Of a stretch of 64,000 nt of DNA, positions 52,550 through 61,845 are shown piece by piece; position 1 is the stretch's first letter; each line of letters opens with the position of its first letter. This DNA is from Actinocorallia sp039871655 (GTDB taxonomy: Bacteria > Actinomycetota > Actinomycetes > Streptosporangiales > Streptosporangiaceae): positions 744,001 through 808,000 of the forward strand of contig NZ_JBDPLZ010000002.1 of the NCBI RefSeq assembly GCF_039871655.1, written 5' to 3'. Both the position numbers and the translations under genes were made by a program. The notes beneath the pieces were generated by a model that worked only from the letters and a program-made list of their open reading frames with translations, ran no database searches and was not told the DNA's origin.

Positions 52550-54712
52550 GTGAGCGAGGACGGTTTGATCCCGGGGCTGGAAGGGGTTCCGGTCCTGGAG
52601 CGCGCGGGGGAGCGGACGCGGCCCGGTACGGGCCGTCCGGCGGCGCGACGCAAAGGGGTGCCCGAGGAGGCGTCGGCTCTGCCCGTCGCGAGGGTGGCGG
52701 TCGACGTCTCCCTGCCGCACCTGGACCGGCCGTTCGACTACCTCGTGCCCGCCAAGCTCGACGCCGAAGCGGTCCCGGGATGCCGGGTACGGGTGCGCTT
52801 CGCGGGCAAGCTCATGGACGGCTACCTGCTGGAGAGAGTCGCCGAGAGCGAGCACGAGGGCAGGCTGGCCTTCCTGGAACGGGTGATCTCCCCCGAGCCC
52901 GTGCTGACCCCGGAGATCGCCGCCCTGGCCCGCGAACTCGCCGACCGCCACGCCGGCACCCTCGCCGACGTCCTGCGGCTGGCGATTCCGCCCCGCCACG
53001 CCCGCGCCGAGAAGCAGCCATCGGCCCCTGGCCCCTCCCGCGTCCCCGCCCCGCGGGACCCCGGCCCCTGGGCCGACTACCCGGCGGGCCCCTCCTTCCT
53101 GGCCGCACTCGCCGACGGCAGGTCCCCCCGGGCCGTCTGGACCGCGCTGCCGGGCCCCGACTGGCCCGCCGCCGTCGCCCGCGCCGCCCGCGCCACCCTC
53201 GCCTCCGGCCGCGGCACCCTCATCGTCGTCGCCGACGGACGCGAGGCCGCCCGCCTCGACACCGCCCTCACCCTGGAGTTCGCGTCCGACGGCGCCACTG
53301 CGCAGAACCCCCCCGCGGAGCCGGACCCCGCCGACGCGCCGGAGCCCTTGGGCCGGGACTCTTCGACGGCCGAAGCCGCCTTTGAGGCGGAGCCGGAGGC
53401 CGGTCCGGAATGGGTGGTGCTGACGGCCGAAGCGGGCCCGGAGAAGCGGTACCGGCAGTGGTCGCGGGTGCTGCGGGGGGAGGCGCGCATCGTCGTCGGG
53501 ACCAGGGGGGCGATGTTCGCGCCGGTGCGGGAACTCGGGCTCGTGGTGTTGTGGGACGACGGGGACGACGTGCACGCCGAGCCGCACGCGCCCTACCCGC
53601 ACGCGCGGGAGGTGCTGGCGCTGAGGGCGCATCGGACGGGGGCCGGAGCGCTTTTCGGGGGGTTCACCCGCACCGCGGACACGACGCAGCTCATCGCCGG
53701 GGGATGGGCGCACGGGCTGGCGGCCGCGCGGGAGACGGTGCGGGGCCGGATGCCGCTGGTGCGCCCGGCGGGCCAGGACGCCGAGCTGGCCAGGGACGAG
53801 GCGGCGCGGACGGCGCGGCTGCCGGCGCTGGCGTTCCGGACGGCGAGGGAGGCGCTGGCCGAGGGGCCGGTGCTGGTGCAGGTGCCCCGGCGCGGCTACC
53901 TGCCCGCGCTGGCCTGCCGCCGGTGCCGGGAGCCCGCCCGGTGCGCCGGGTGCGCCGGGCCGCTGGCGCTGGAGTCGTCGCGCTCCGTCCCCCACTGCCT
54001 GTGGTGCGGCGGGCTCGCGGGCGGCTGGAAGTGCCCCGCATGCGGAGACCGCCAGATCAGGGCCGTCGTGGTGGGCGCCGGCCGGACGGCGGAGGAGCTG
54101 GGCCGGGCGTTTCCCGGCGTGACGGTGCGGACCTCGGGCCGGGACGGCGTCCTGGCGTCCGTGGGGAGCCGCCCGGAACTCGTCGTCTCCACGCCCGGCG
54201 CGGAACCGGTGGCCGAGCGGGGCTACGCCGCCGCGCTGCTGCTCGACGGCTGGGCGCTGCTGGGCCGGGCCGACCTGCGCGCCAACGAGGAGGCGCTGCG
54301 CCGCTGGCTGAACGCCGCGGCCCTGGTCCGCCCGCACGGCGGGGTGGTGCTGGTCGCCGACTCCGCGCTGCCCGTCGTCCAGGCCGTCGTCCGCTGGGAC
54401 CCGGTCACCTTCGCCGAACGGGAGCTGGACGAGCGCCGTGGGCTGCGCTTCCCCCCGGCCGCCCGGATGGCGTCCCTCACCGGCACCCCGGACGCCCTCA
54501 AGGACTTCCTGGACACCACCCGCCTGCCCTCCGAAGCCGAGGTCCTCGGCCCCGTCCCGGTGGGCGGCGGCCGGGAGCGGGCCCTCCTGCGCGTCCCCGC
54601 CTCCGCGGCGCCCGCCCTGGCCCGGAGCCTGAAGGAGACCCAGGGCATCCGCAGCGCCCGCAAAGCCCCCGATCCCGTCCGCGTCGAGGTCGACCCCCTG
54701 GAACTCATCTGA
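52550..54712 (+). CDS. priA: PriA, primosomal protein N' (helicase-degenerate actinobacterial form)
   Basis: 720 residues. The 3'-end DNA-binding domain (~45-160: VDVSLPHLDRPFDYLVPAKL, GCRVRVRFAGKLMDGYLLE) is conserved. The zinc-binding region CRRCREPARCAGCAGP and CLWCGGLAGGWKCPACGD has its four CxxC pairs. The Walker A lysine motif is missing: the place reads ASGRGTLIVVADGREAAR. This loss is known for actinobacterial PriA, so it probably loads replication restart without helicase activity. GTG at 52550 or 52541. The centre is Pro/Ala-rich (160-180). Confidence 0.92.
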   Translation: MSEDGLIPGLEGVPVLERAGERTRPGTGRPAARRKGVPEEASALPVARVAVDVSLPHLDRPFDYLVPAKLDAEAVPGCRVRVRFAGKLMDGYLLERVAESEHEGRLAFLERVISPEPVLTPEIAALARELADRHAGTLADVLRLAIPPRHARAEKQPSAPGPSRVPAPRDPGPWADYPAGPSFLAALADGRSPRAVWTALPGPDWPAAVARAARATLASGRGTLIVVADGREAARLDTALTLEFASDGATAQNPPAEPDPADAPEPLGRDSSTAEAAFEAEPEAGPEWVVLTAEAGPEKRYRQWSRVLRGEARIVVGTRGAMFAPVRELGLVVLWDDGDDVHAEPHAPYPHAREVLALRAHRTGAGALFGGFTRTADTTQLIAGGWAHGLAAARETVRGRMPLVRPAGQDAELARDEAARTARLPALAFRTAREALAEGPVLVQVPRRGYLPALACRRCREPARCAGCAGPLALESSRSVPHCLWCGGLAGGWKCPACGDRQIRAVVVGAGRTAEELGRAFPGVTVRTSGRDGVLASVGSRPELVVSTPGAEPVAERGYAAALLLDGWALLGRADLRANEEALRRWLNAAALVRPHGGVVLVADSALPVVQAVVRWDPVTFAERELDERRGLRFPPAARMASLTGTPDALKDFLDTTRLPSEAEVLGPVPVGGGRERALLRVPASAAPALARSLKETQGIRSARKAPDPVRVEVDPLELI

Positions 54713-54915
54713 GCCGTCCCCGGGGCGGTCCGCCGGGAGCCGCTCACGAGGAGTCGTCCGGCGGCGGGATTCGTGCGGCGGACGGTCGGCGGGCAGGTGG
54801 CCGCCCGCGGAAGAAGCGGTGCCGGGGAGGGAAAGCCCGGAGGTGGAGGGATTCTCGGCCGACGGCTCCGGCGTTCTCGCGCGGAGAGGGGTGGGGAGGG
54901 GCATAGGGTACGACG

Positions 54916-56652
54916 GTGGCTGAGAAGTGGGTGGAAACGACGGTCGAAGGGTTCGAGGCGTGGGCCGCCGCGAAGGGGGGCGCCGACCTGCACGGGGCGC
55001 GCATCCTGGTGGAGCTGGCCGACCTGAACCGGACCGCGGAGCTGGACGGGGAACTGCTGCGGGAGATCCTGCTGGAGGACTTCCCCGAGAACGTGGTGGC
55101 GGGGCCGGAGGACGGGCCCGCGGTGCTGGGCGCGGCGCGCGACCTGGTGTCCTTCCTCGCCGAGGGCGGGGAGCTGGACGAGGCCCGCGTGCGCGAGCTG
55201 ACCGGGGTGCTCGACACGGTCGGGCCCGAGTTCGCCGCGGCGCTGGAGGAGAGCAGCGAGAACGACGGGAACGCCGCCGAGCTGTTCCACCGGATGATGA
55301 GCGCCGACGGCGTCGACCTCGACGACGAGGCCGCCGTCGAGGAGTGGGTGCGGGAGTTCGAGTCCCTCTCCGACGAGGAGAAGGTCGAGCGTGCCATGCG
55401 GCAGTTCGCCGCGGACAACGTGGTGCCGCCCGTCCGGCTGGCGCCCCGCGAGGAGCTGGTCGCCGCGGCCCGCGCGTCGTCGCTCTTCACGAGCGCGCTC
55501 GAGCTGGCGGCCTGGGCCGACGGCCGTGCCCTGGAAGAGGGCCGGCTCGCCGAGGACGACGTGAAGACGGCGGTGGAGGCCCTCGGCCTGCGTCCCTCCG
55601 ATGAGGACGGCGAGAACCTCGAGCTGGAGCACCTCTGGCGGGCCGTGCGGCACGCCGACCTGGTGGAGGTGGAGGGCGGCCGCGCGCGCCGCGCCGAAGG
55701 CCTGGACACCGGCGACGACGAGGCCGCGCTGGGCCTGTGGATCGCGCTGTTCGACGGGGTGGTCACCCACGAGTTCGCCGAGGGCGAGGCGCTCAGCCCG
55801 CTGGAGGTGTGCCAGGGGGAGCTGCCCAGCGTGCTGCTGCACCTGTACGAGCACGGCACCGCCGCCCCGCTCGGCGAGCTGGTCTCCGGCCTGATCGAGC
55901 ACGTCCAGGACACCTATGAGGTCGCCGACGCGCAGACCCTCGCGCAGGGCCTGCCGCAGGCGCTGCGGATGGAGCTGGACGGCCTGGCCCGCTGGGGCGC
56001 GCTGGCGTCGGCCGACGGCGAGGTCTCCTTCACCCCGCTGGGCGTCTACGCCGTCCGGGAGCTGCTGCTGGCCGACGGCTACACCGCCCCGCTCATCGGC
56101 GACCTCGCCGAGGGCTCGGCGGACGAGCTGGTCGCGGGCCTGGTGCACCACCGGGAGGACACCGCCGAGCAGGAGATCGGCCTGTGGCTGGCGGCCCGCT
56201 CCGCCGAGGAGGCCGCGACCGGGCTGCTGGAGCTGATGCGCGACGGCCACCCGGCTCAGCGCAACATCGCCGCCGTCGTCCTGCAGCAGGTCGGTCGCGA
56301 GGCCGAGCCGCTGGTCCGCGGCGCCCTGGACGCCCCGCAGACCCGCCCGTACGCCGCGATCTGGCTGAACACCCACGGCGACGAGGAGACGGCTCCGTCC
56401 GAGTCGGACCTGCAGTGGATGTTCGTCGACACGCTCGCCGGAATGGTCGAGGCGGTGGGCCCGCACGACGCCGTCCAGATCGCCCTGGCCGAGAGCGAGG
56501 TCGACAACGACCTCACCGAGCTGGTCGGGGGCGTCTGGCGCCTGGACCACCCCCACGTCGGGGAGGTCCTCGAGGCGATCGGCGAGCACCACCACGACAA
56601 GGAGTTCGCCAAGCTCGCCCGCAAGGCGGCCTTCAAGGCCCGCTCCAAGTAG
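54916..56652 (+). CDS. Conserved hypothetical protein with HEAT-like repeats
   Basis: 578 residues, strongly acidic and helical, no signal peptide or membrane helix. Repeated helical units such as GTAAPLGELVSGLIEHVQD, LAARSAEEAATGLLELMRDG and HPAQRNIAAVVLQQVGREAE suggest an alpha-solenoid in the C-terminal half. The C-terminal tail is Lys-rich. GTG start at 54916. I cannot name a family. The 203 bp before it are GC-rich without an obvious site. It stands between priA and def but is closed by its own terminator. Confidence 0.75.
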   Translation: MAEKWVETTVEGFEAWAAAKGGADLHGARILVELADLNRTAELDGELLREILLEDFPENVVAGPEDGPAVLGAARDLVSFLAEGGELDEARVRELTGVLDTVGPEFAAALEESSENDGNAAELFHRMMSADGVDLDDEAAVEEWVREFESLSDEEKVERAMRQFAADNVVPPVRLAPREELVAAARASSLFTSALELAAWADGRALEEGRLAEDDVKTAVEALGLRPSDEDGENLELEHLWRAVRHADLVEVEGGRARRAEGLDTGDDEAALGLWIALFDGVVTHEFAEGEALSPLEVCQGELPSVLLHLYEHGTAAPLGELVSGLIEHVQDTYEVADAQTLAQGLPQALRMELDGLARWGALASADGEVSFTPLGVYAVRELLLADGYTAPLIGDLAEGSADELVAGLVHHREDTAEQEIGLWLAARSAEEAATGLLELMRDGHPAQRNIAAVVLQQVGREAEPLVRGALDAPQTRPYAAIWLNTHGDEETAPSESDLQWMFVDTLAGMVEAVGPHDAVQIALAESEVDNDLTELVGGVWRLDHPHVGEVLEAIGEHHHDKEFAKLARKAAFKARSK

Positions 56653-56667
56653 TCCCGGTAGTCCCGC

Positions 56668-56697
56668 CGCCGCGCCCCGCCCTCGCGGGGCGCGGCG
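56668..56697 (+). terminator. Terminator after the 578-residue protein gene
   Basis: CGCCGCGCCCCGC (56668-56680) and GCGGGGCGCGGCG (56685-56697) form a 13-bp stem with a 4-nt loop, 15 bp after the stop and ~80 bp before def. Confidence 0.75.
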
Positions 56698-56779
56698 CGG
56701 TCGGTCGTGCGAGCTGGCGAAACCGGGGTGAAGGCGCTCGTAGACTGGGCTTGATCCGGAGAACCTTCAGCTTGAGGAG

Positions 56780-57331
56780 ATGGCTTTGGCGGTCAAGCCG
56801 ATACGTTTGTTCGGTGACCCGGTGCTGCGGACGCCGGCGGAGCCCGTCAAGGACTTCGACAAGGAGCTGCGGCAGCTGGTCAAGGACCTCACCGACACCA
56901 TGATCGACGCCCCGGGCGCGGGGCTCGCCGCGCCCCAGCTGGGCGTGGGCCTGCGGGTGTTCACGTACTACGTGGACGACCGGCTCGGACATCTGGTGAA
57001 CCCGTCGCTGGACCTCGGCGAGGAGCAGCAGGACGGCGAGGAGGGGTGCCTGTCCCTGCCGGGGCTGTCGTTCCCGACGCCGCGCGCCTACCGGGCCGTG
57101 GCCAGGGGGTTCAACATGCACGGCGAGCCGATCACGGTGGAGGGCACCGAGCTGCTGGCGCGGTGCGTCCAGCACGAGACCGACCACCTCGACGGCATCC
57201 TGTTCATCGACCGGATGGACCCCGAGCAGCGGAAGCTCGCGATGAGGGCGATCCGGGAGGCCGAGTGGTTCGGCGAGCCCGCGCCGGCGGTCAGGGACTC
57301 TCCGCACCGGACGTTCGGGCGGGCCATCTGA
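56780..57331 (+). CDS. def: Peptide deformylase
   Basis: 183 residues. The three metal motifs are GAGLAAPQLG (GVGLAAPQ in most), EEGCLSLPG with the ligand Cys, and HETDHLDGILF with both His. It removes the N-formyl group from nascent proteins. The GAGGAG ribosome site directly abuts the ATG at 56780; a TTG at 56786 is better spaced and may be the true start. Followed after 1 bp by fmt, whose product adds the formyl group. Confidence 0.95.
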   Translation: MALAVKPIRLFGDPVLRTPAEPVKDFDKELRQLVKDLTDTMIDAPGAGLAAPQLGVGLRVFTYYVDDRLGHLVNPSLDLGEEQQDGEEGCLSLPGLSFPTPRAYRAVARGFNMHGEPITVEGTELLARCVQHETDHLDGILFIDRMDPEQRKLAMRAIREAEWFGEPAPAVRDSPHRTFGRAI

Positions 57332-57332
57332 G

Positions 57333-58259
57333 ATGAGACTGGTCTTCGCCGGAACCCCCGAGACGGCGGTGCCGCCGCTCAAGGCGCTGCTGGAGTCCGA
57401 TCACGAGGTGGTGGCCGTGGTCACCCGTCCGGACGCCCCCGCGGGGCGCGGCCGGAAGCTGGTGGCCTGCCCCGTCGCCGAGCTCGCCGAGGCCCGCGGC
57501 ATCGAGGTCCTCAAACCCGCCAAGGCGGACGACCCGGACTTCCTGCGGCGGCTGGAGGAGCTGGCCCCCGACTGCTGCCCGGTCGTCGCCTACGGCGCGA
57601 TCCTGCGCAAGGCGGCCCTGGACGTCCCCCGGCTCGGCTGGGTCAACCTGCACTTCTCGCTGCTGCCCGCCTGGCGCGGCGCGGCCCCGGTCCAGCGGGC
57701 GATCCTCGCCGGGGACGAGATCACCGGCGCGATGACCTTCCTCATCGAGGAGGGTCTGGACACCGGCCCGGTCTTCGGTCACCTCACCGAGCCGATCCGG
57801 CCCGACGACACCAGCGGCACCCTCCTGGAGCGCCTGTCCCAAGCGGGCGCCCGCCTGCTGCGCGACACCATGGACGGCCTGGAGGCCGGCGCCCTGCGCG
57901 CGGTCCCGCAGCCGGAGGAGGGCGTCTCCCACGCGGCCAAGCTCACACCCGAGGACGCCCGGGTCGACTGGAACGCCCCCGCCATGCGGGTGGACCGCCT
58001 CTGCCGCGCGTGCACTCCGGCCCCGGGTCCCTGGACGACCTTCCGCGACGACCGCCTCAAGCTCGGTCCCGTGCGTCTGGCCGCCGGCGCGGGCCCCCTG
58101 GCCCCCGGCGAGCTGAAGGTCACCAAGAACGAGGTCCTGGTCGGCACCGCCACCCACCCGGTGGCCCTGAGCGAGGTCCAGCCTCCCGGCAAGAAGCGCA
58201 TGAGGGCCGTGGACTGGGCGCGCGGCCTCCGTCTCACCCCGGAAGACCGCCTCCGGTGA
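57333..58259 (+). CDS. fmt: Methionyl-tRNA formyltransferase
   Basis: 308 residues. MRLVFAGTPETAVPPLKALL, the folate-site motif NLHFSLLPAWRGAAPVQRAI and Asp in EEGLDTGPVF are diagnostic; the C-terminal tRNA-binding domain is present. It formylates initiator Met-tRNA. ATG lies 1 bp after the def stop. An 84-bp gap precedes rsmB. Confidence 0.97.
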   Translation: MRLVFAGTPETAVPPLKALLESDHEVVAVVTRPDAPAGRGRKLVACPVAELAEARGIEVLKPAKADDPDFLRRLEELAPDCCPVVAYGAILRKAALDVPRLGWVNLHFSLLPAWRGAAPVQRAILAGDEITGAMTFLIEEGLDTGPVFGHLTEPIRPDDTSGTLLERLSQAGARLLRDTMDGLEAGALRAVPQPEEGVSHAAKLTPEDARVDWNAPAMRVDRLCRACTPAPGPWTTFRDDRLKLGPVRLAAGAGPLAPGELKVTKNEVLVGTATHPVALSEVQPPGKKRMRAVDWARGLRLTPEDRLR

Positions 58260-58343
58260 CCCCGGGTCGGCGCGGAGAACGGATGTCATTCACCCTGTTC
58301 GGCTGTGGTCTGGGCGGGTTTGGTGTGTCAGGGGAGAAGACGG

Positions 58344-59762
58344 ATGCCTGAGCAGCGGCGGCGTAGCGCCCACCGGAACCGGGGCCACGACAATCGGAGG
58401 CCCGCGCGGCAGGCGCAGCGGCGGACGCCCGGAGACGCGGTGCGCAAGGCCGTCTACGACGTGCTGCGGGCCGTGGACACGCGGGACGCGTACGCGAACC
58501 TGCTGCTGCCCAAGGTGCTGCGGGAACGCGGGCTCGGAGGGCGCGACGCGGCGCTGGCGACCGAGTTGACGTACGGGACGCTGCGCGGCCGGGGGACGTA
58601 CGACGCGATCCTCGACATGTGCAGCGACCGTCCGGTGAACCAGATCGACGCGCCGCTGCGGGACCTCCTGCGGCTCGGGACGCACCAGCTGCTGCGGACG
58701 CGGATCCCGGCGCACGCGGCGGTCTCCACCACCGTCGACCTCGTGCGGTCGGTCGCGGGCCCCGGCCAGGCGAAGTTCGCCAACGCGGTGCTGCGGCGGG
58801 TGACCACCCGGGACCTGCCCGGGTGGCTGGTGATCGTGGCGCCCGAGGACGAGCTGGGCCGCCTGTCCGTCACCTACAGCCATCCCCGGTGGGTGGTCTC
58901 GGCGCTGCGCGACGCGGTCGGCAAGGACGAGATCGAGGACCTCCTGGCGGCGGACAACGAGCGCCCCGGAGTCACGCTGGTGGCCCGCCCGGGACGCGCG
59001 TCCGTGGACGAGCTCTACGAGCTGGGCGCAGGCCCCGCCGCGTATTCCCCGTACGGGGCCTACCTGCCCGAAGGCGACCCCGGGGAACTGGCGCCGGTCC
59101 GGGAGGGAAGGGCCGGGGTCCAGGACGAGGGCAGCCAGCTCGTGGCGCTGGCCCTGGCCGCGGTTCCCGTCGAGGGCCCGGACGCCCGCTGGCTGGACCT
59201 GTGCGCGGGCCCCGGAGGCAAGGCCGCCCTGCTGTCGGGCCTCGCCGGGCAGAGGGACGCCCGCCTGGTGGCCTGCGACGTTCAGCCGCACCGCGCCGAG
59301 CTGGTGCGCAAGGTGGTCTCGCCCGGCACGGCCGTGCTGGTCGCCGACGGAACCCGGCCCGCCTGGAAGCCGGAGAGCTTCGACCGGGTGCTGGTGGACG
59401 TCCCCTGCACCGGCCTGGGAGCCCTGCGCCGCCGACCGGAGGCCCGCTGGCGCCGCACCCCGCAGAACGTCGCCGAGCTGGGCCCGCTCCAGCGCGACCT
59501 GCTGCGCACCGCCCTGGACTCCGTCCGCCCCGGAGGCGTCGTGGCTTACGTCACGTGCTCTCCGCACCTGGCCGAGACGAGGGTCGTCGTCGACGACGTG
59601 CTGCGTTCCCGCCAGGACGTCCAGCGCCTGGACTCCGTGGACGTCCTGACTCAGGTGGCCCCGCACCTCTCGGGCCTGGGCGCGGGCCCGTACGCCCAGT
59701 TCTGGCCGCACCGCCACGGCACCGACGCGATGTTCCTCGCCCTGCTGCGCCGCACCGCCTGA
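58344..59762 (+). CDS. rsmB: 16S rRNA m5C967 methyltransferase
   Basis: 472 residues. Basic N-terminal tail, NusB-like RNA-binding domain (~40-165: VYDVLRAVDTRDAYANLLL), then a SAM-dependent RsmB/Nop2 domain (LDLCAGPGGKAALLSGLAG). Catalytic cysteines in VDVPCTGLGALRRRPEARW and YVTCSPH. ATG at 58344 follows GGGGAG. Third gene of the def-fmt-rsmB group common to bacteria. Confidence 0.95.
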   Translation: MPEQRRRSAHRNRGHDNRRPARQAQRRTPGDAVRKAVYDVLRAVDTRDAYANLLLPKVLRERGLGGRDAALATELTYGTLRGRGTYDAILDMCSDRPVNQIDAPLRDLLRLGTHQLLRTRIPAHAAVSTTVDLVRSVAGPGQAKFANAVLRRVTTRDLPGWLVIVAPEDELGRLSVTYSHPRWVVSALRDAVGKDEIEDLLAADNERPGVTLVARPGRASVDELYELGAGPAAYSPYGAYLPEGDPGELAPVREGRAGVQDEGSQLVALALAAVPVEGPDARWLDLCAGPGGKAALLSGLAGQRDARLVACDVQPHRAELVRKVVSPGTAVLVADGTRPAWKPESFDRVLVDVPCTGLGALRRRPEARWRRTPQNVAELGPLQRDLLRTALDSVRPGGVVAYVTCSPHLAETRVVVDDVLRSRQDVQRLDSVDVLTQVAPHLSGLGAGPYAQFWPHRHGTDAMFLALLRRTA

Positions 59763-59809
59763 GTGGACGGGCGTCCGGAGCATCCCGCCGCGGATGCGAT
59801 CATCGAGTG

Positions 59810-60739
59810 ATGGCTCAGATACTTTCGGCGATCGGCAGCGCGGTGTTCTCCATCCCGTTCCTGCTGGTCGTCTACTGGTGCGTGAGTCCGGTCGCCGGCG
59901 CCAGGGGGCTGGTGCTGCTGATGCTCAGCAGCTCCCTCAACGAACTGGTCAAGCTGTGGACGTCCGAGCCGCGCCCGTATTGGATCGATCCATCGATCGT
60001 CCCCGGCGCGTACGTCGACTCGTTCGGCATGCCCTCGGGCCACGCCCAGAACGCCGTCGTGGTGTGGGGGGTCCTGGCCTGGTCCCTGGGTCGCCGCGCC
60101 GCCTGGGCGGCGGCGGTCGTGATGGCGCTGGGCATCGGCTGGTCCAGGCACGCGCTGGGCGTGCACTCGGTCGACCAGATCCTGGCGGGCTGGGGACTCG
60201 GCCTGGCCGTGCTGGCCGCGGCGATGGCCTGGACGGGGCGATTGGCCGACTGGTGGCGGAGATGGCCGCTGCCCGACCGGCTGGCCCTGGCGGTGCTGCC
60301 GCCCTTCGTGCTGTTCGGGGTGACGGTCCTGGCCGCCCGCGGCCTCGGCGACGAGACGTTCCCCTGGACGTGGGTCGAGGCGGTTCGCAGGTCGGGCGGA
60401 CAGGGGCCGAGGATCTCCTCGGACACCGGTGCCGCGGGCTGCGGCTTCCTCGCGGGCTGCCTGGCGGGCCTGGCGCCGCGGGCGGGGGTGCCCCCGCTGG
60501 ATCCGGCGAGGGGCTGGCGCCGGGGCGCGCTGCGCGTCCTGGCCGGCCTGGCCGTGCTCTGCCTGCCGACCGCGGCCTACCTGGTCATGGTGGGCCTCGC
60601 CTCGCCCTTCGCCCCCGCCGTGTTCGCCCTGGCCGCCCTCGCGGGCGCGTGGGCGGTCTGGGGAGCCCCCGTGGCGTTCGAGCGCCTCGGCCTGGCCGGC
60701 GGGACACCGGTGCCCCCGCGCGTTCCCCCGTCCGGGTGA
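59810..60739 (+). CDS. PAP2-family membrane phosphatase
   Basis: 309 residues with about eight membrane helices. The three PAP2 motifs are KLWTSEPRPYW (KxxxxxxRP), PSGHAQN and SRHALGVHSVDQ (SRxxxxxHxxxD). It should dephosphorylate a lipid phosphate such as phosphatidate or undecaprenyl diphosphate. The start is ATG 59810. Lies between rsmB and rpe; substrate unknown. Confidence 0.92.
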   Translation: MAQILSAIGSAVFSIPFLLVVYWCVSPVAGARGLVLLMLSSSLNELVKLWTSEPRPYWIDPSIVPGAYVDSFGMPSGHAQNAVVVWGVLAWSLGRRAAWAAAVVMALGIGWSRHALGVHSVDQILAGWGLGLAVLAAAMAWTGRLADWWRRWPLPDRLALAVLPPFVLFGVTVLAARGLGDETFPWTWVEAVRRSGGQGPRISSDTGAAGCGFLAGCLAGLAPRAGVPPLDPARGWRRGALRVLAGLAVLCLPTAAYLVMVGLASPFAPAVFALAALAGAWAVWGAPVAFERLGLAGGTPVPPRVPPSG

Positions 60740-60776
60740 GCGCTCTGGCCTGGCCGAACCCTAAACTCGGTGCATC

Positions 60777-61472
60777 ATGGGAATACAGATCTCTCCGAGC
60801 ATCCTCTCCGCCGACTTCGCCCACCTGGCGCGTGACATCGAGGCCGTCTCCGACGCCGCCGACTGGGTGCACGTCGACGTGATGGACAACCACTTCGTCC
60901 CCAACCTCACCCTCGGGCTGCCGATCGTCGAGTCGCTGCTGAAGCACAGCAGCATCCCGATCGACTGCCATCTCATGATCGCGGACCCGGACCGCTGGGC
61001 CCCGGCCTACGCCGAGGCGGGAGCGGGCAGCGTCACGATCCACGCCGAGGCGGCCAAGGCCCCGATCCGCACGCTGCGGATGATCCGCGCGGCGGGCGCC
61101 CGCGCCTCGCTGGCGCTGAGCCCGGCCACCCCGGTGGAGCCGTACGAGGACCTGCTGGGCGAGCTGGACATGCTGCTGCTGATGACGGTCGAGCCCGGCT
61201 TCGGCGGCCAGAAGTTCCTGGACGTGGTGCTGCCCAAGATCCGCCGCGCCCGCGAGCTGATCAAGGGCCGGGACCTCGACCTGTGGCTTCAGGTCGACGG
61301 CGGGGTCTCCGCCGAGACGATCGAGCGCTGCGCCGAGGCCGGCGCTGACGTGTTCGTGGCGGGAAGCGCCGTCTACGGCGCCGAGGACCCGGCCGAGGCG
61401 GTGCGCAACCTCAAGGCCCTGGCGGAGAAGACGGTCCGCCCGGAGCGCCCGATCGGCTTCGGCAGGGGCTGA
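60777..61472 (+). CDS. rpe: Ribulose-phosphate 3-epimerase
   Basis: 231 residues. ISPSILSADFAHLARDI, VHVDVMDNHFVPNLTLG, the loop VEPGFGGQKF and QVDGGVSAETI are the Rpe signatures. It interconverts ribulose-5-P and xylulose-5-P in the pentose phosphate path, which supplies ribulose-5-P to RibBA downstream. The ~165 bp that follow should contain the rib promoter. Confidence 0.97.
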   Translation: MGIQISPSILSADFAHLARDIEAVSDAADWVHVDVMDNHFVPNLTLGLPIVESLLKHSSIPIDCHLMIADPDRWAPAYAEAGAGSVTIHAEAAKAPIRTLRMIRAAGARASLALSPATPVEPYEDLLGELDMLLLMTVEPGFGGQKFLDVVLPKIRRARELIKGRDLDLWLQVDGGVSAETIERCAEAGADVFVAGSAVYGAEDPAEAVRNLKALAEKTVRPERPIGFGRG

Positions 61473-61638
61473 CCGGCCGCGGCCCCGCCGTCCGAAGACG
61501 GACGCCCCCGGCTGTGCCGAGGAACACCGGCCATGGCAAACTTGTTGGAGAGTCATGAGACTCGCAACGTGAAGTAGTGTCACTGCCAACTCAGGCAGCG
61601 GCCTGCGGCGACGTTCAGTGAAAACAGCAGTAACACAG

Positions 61639-61764
61639 CGTGCTCCGGGGTCGGTGAAATTCCGAACCGGCGGTAAGAGTCCGCGACCCGGCCGAAGCCA
61701 TCGGCCGGTTGAGCCGGTGGAATTCCGGTACCGACGGTGACAGTCCGGATGGGAGGCAGCGCGC
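61639..61764 (+). ncRNA. FMN riboswitch (RFN element)
   Basis: Conserved RFN words occur in order: GCTCCGGGGTCGGTGAAATTCC, GAACCGGCGGTAAGAGTCCGCGACCCG, then CCGGTGGAATTCCGGTACCGACGGTGACAGTCCGGATGGGAGGCAG (each cut short here). The closing stem pairs GCGTGCTC with a late GCGCGCG run. FMN binding should reduce expression of ribE-ribBA-ribH, most likely by hiding the ribosome site ~60-80 bp downstream, as no terminator hairpin with a T-run follows. Confidence 0.95.
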
Positions 61765-61845
61765 GCGCCGTACCCTGCCCGCATGGGCGAGGGTGTGGTT
61801 TTCCTCACCCCCGGAGCTCCCCGCCAGATAAGGGAGGACAGGGGA

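Noticed and set aside
52550..54712. Missing Walker A motif in PriA as a sign of a broken gene
   Set aside because: Loss of helicase motifs is a known general property of actinobacterial PriA; the frame and zinc cysteines are intact.
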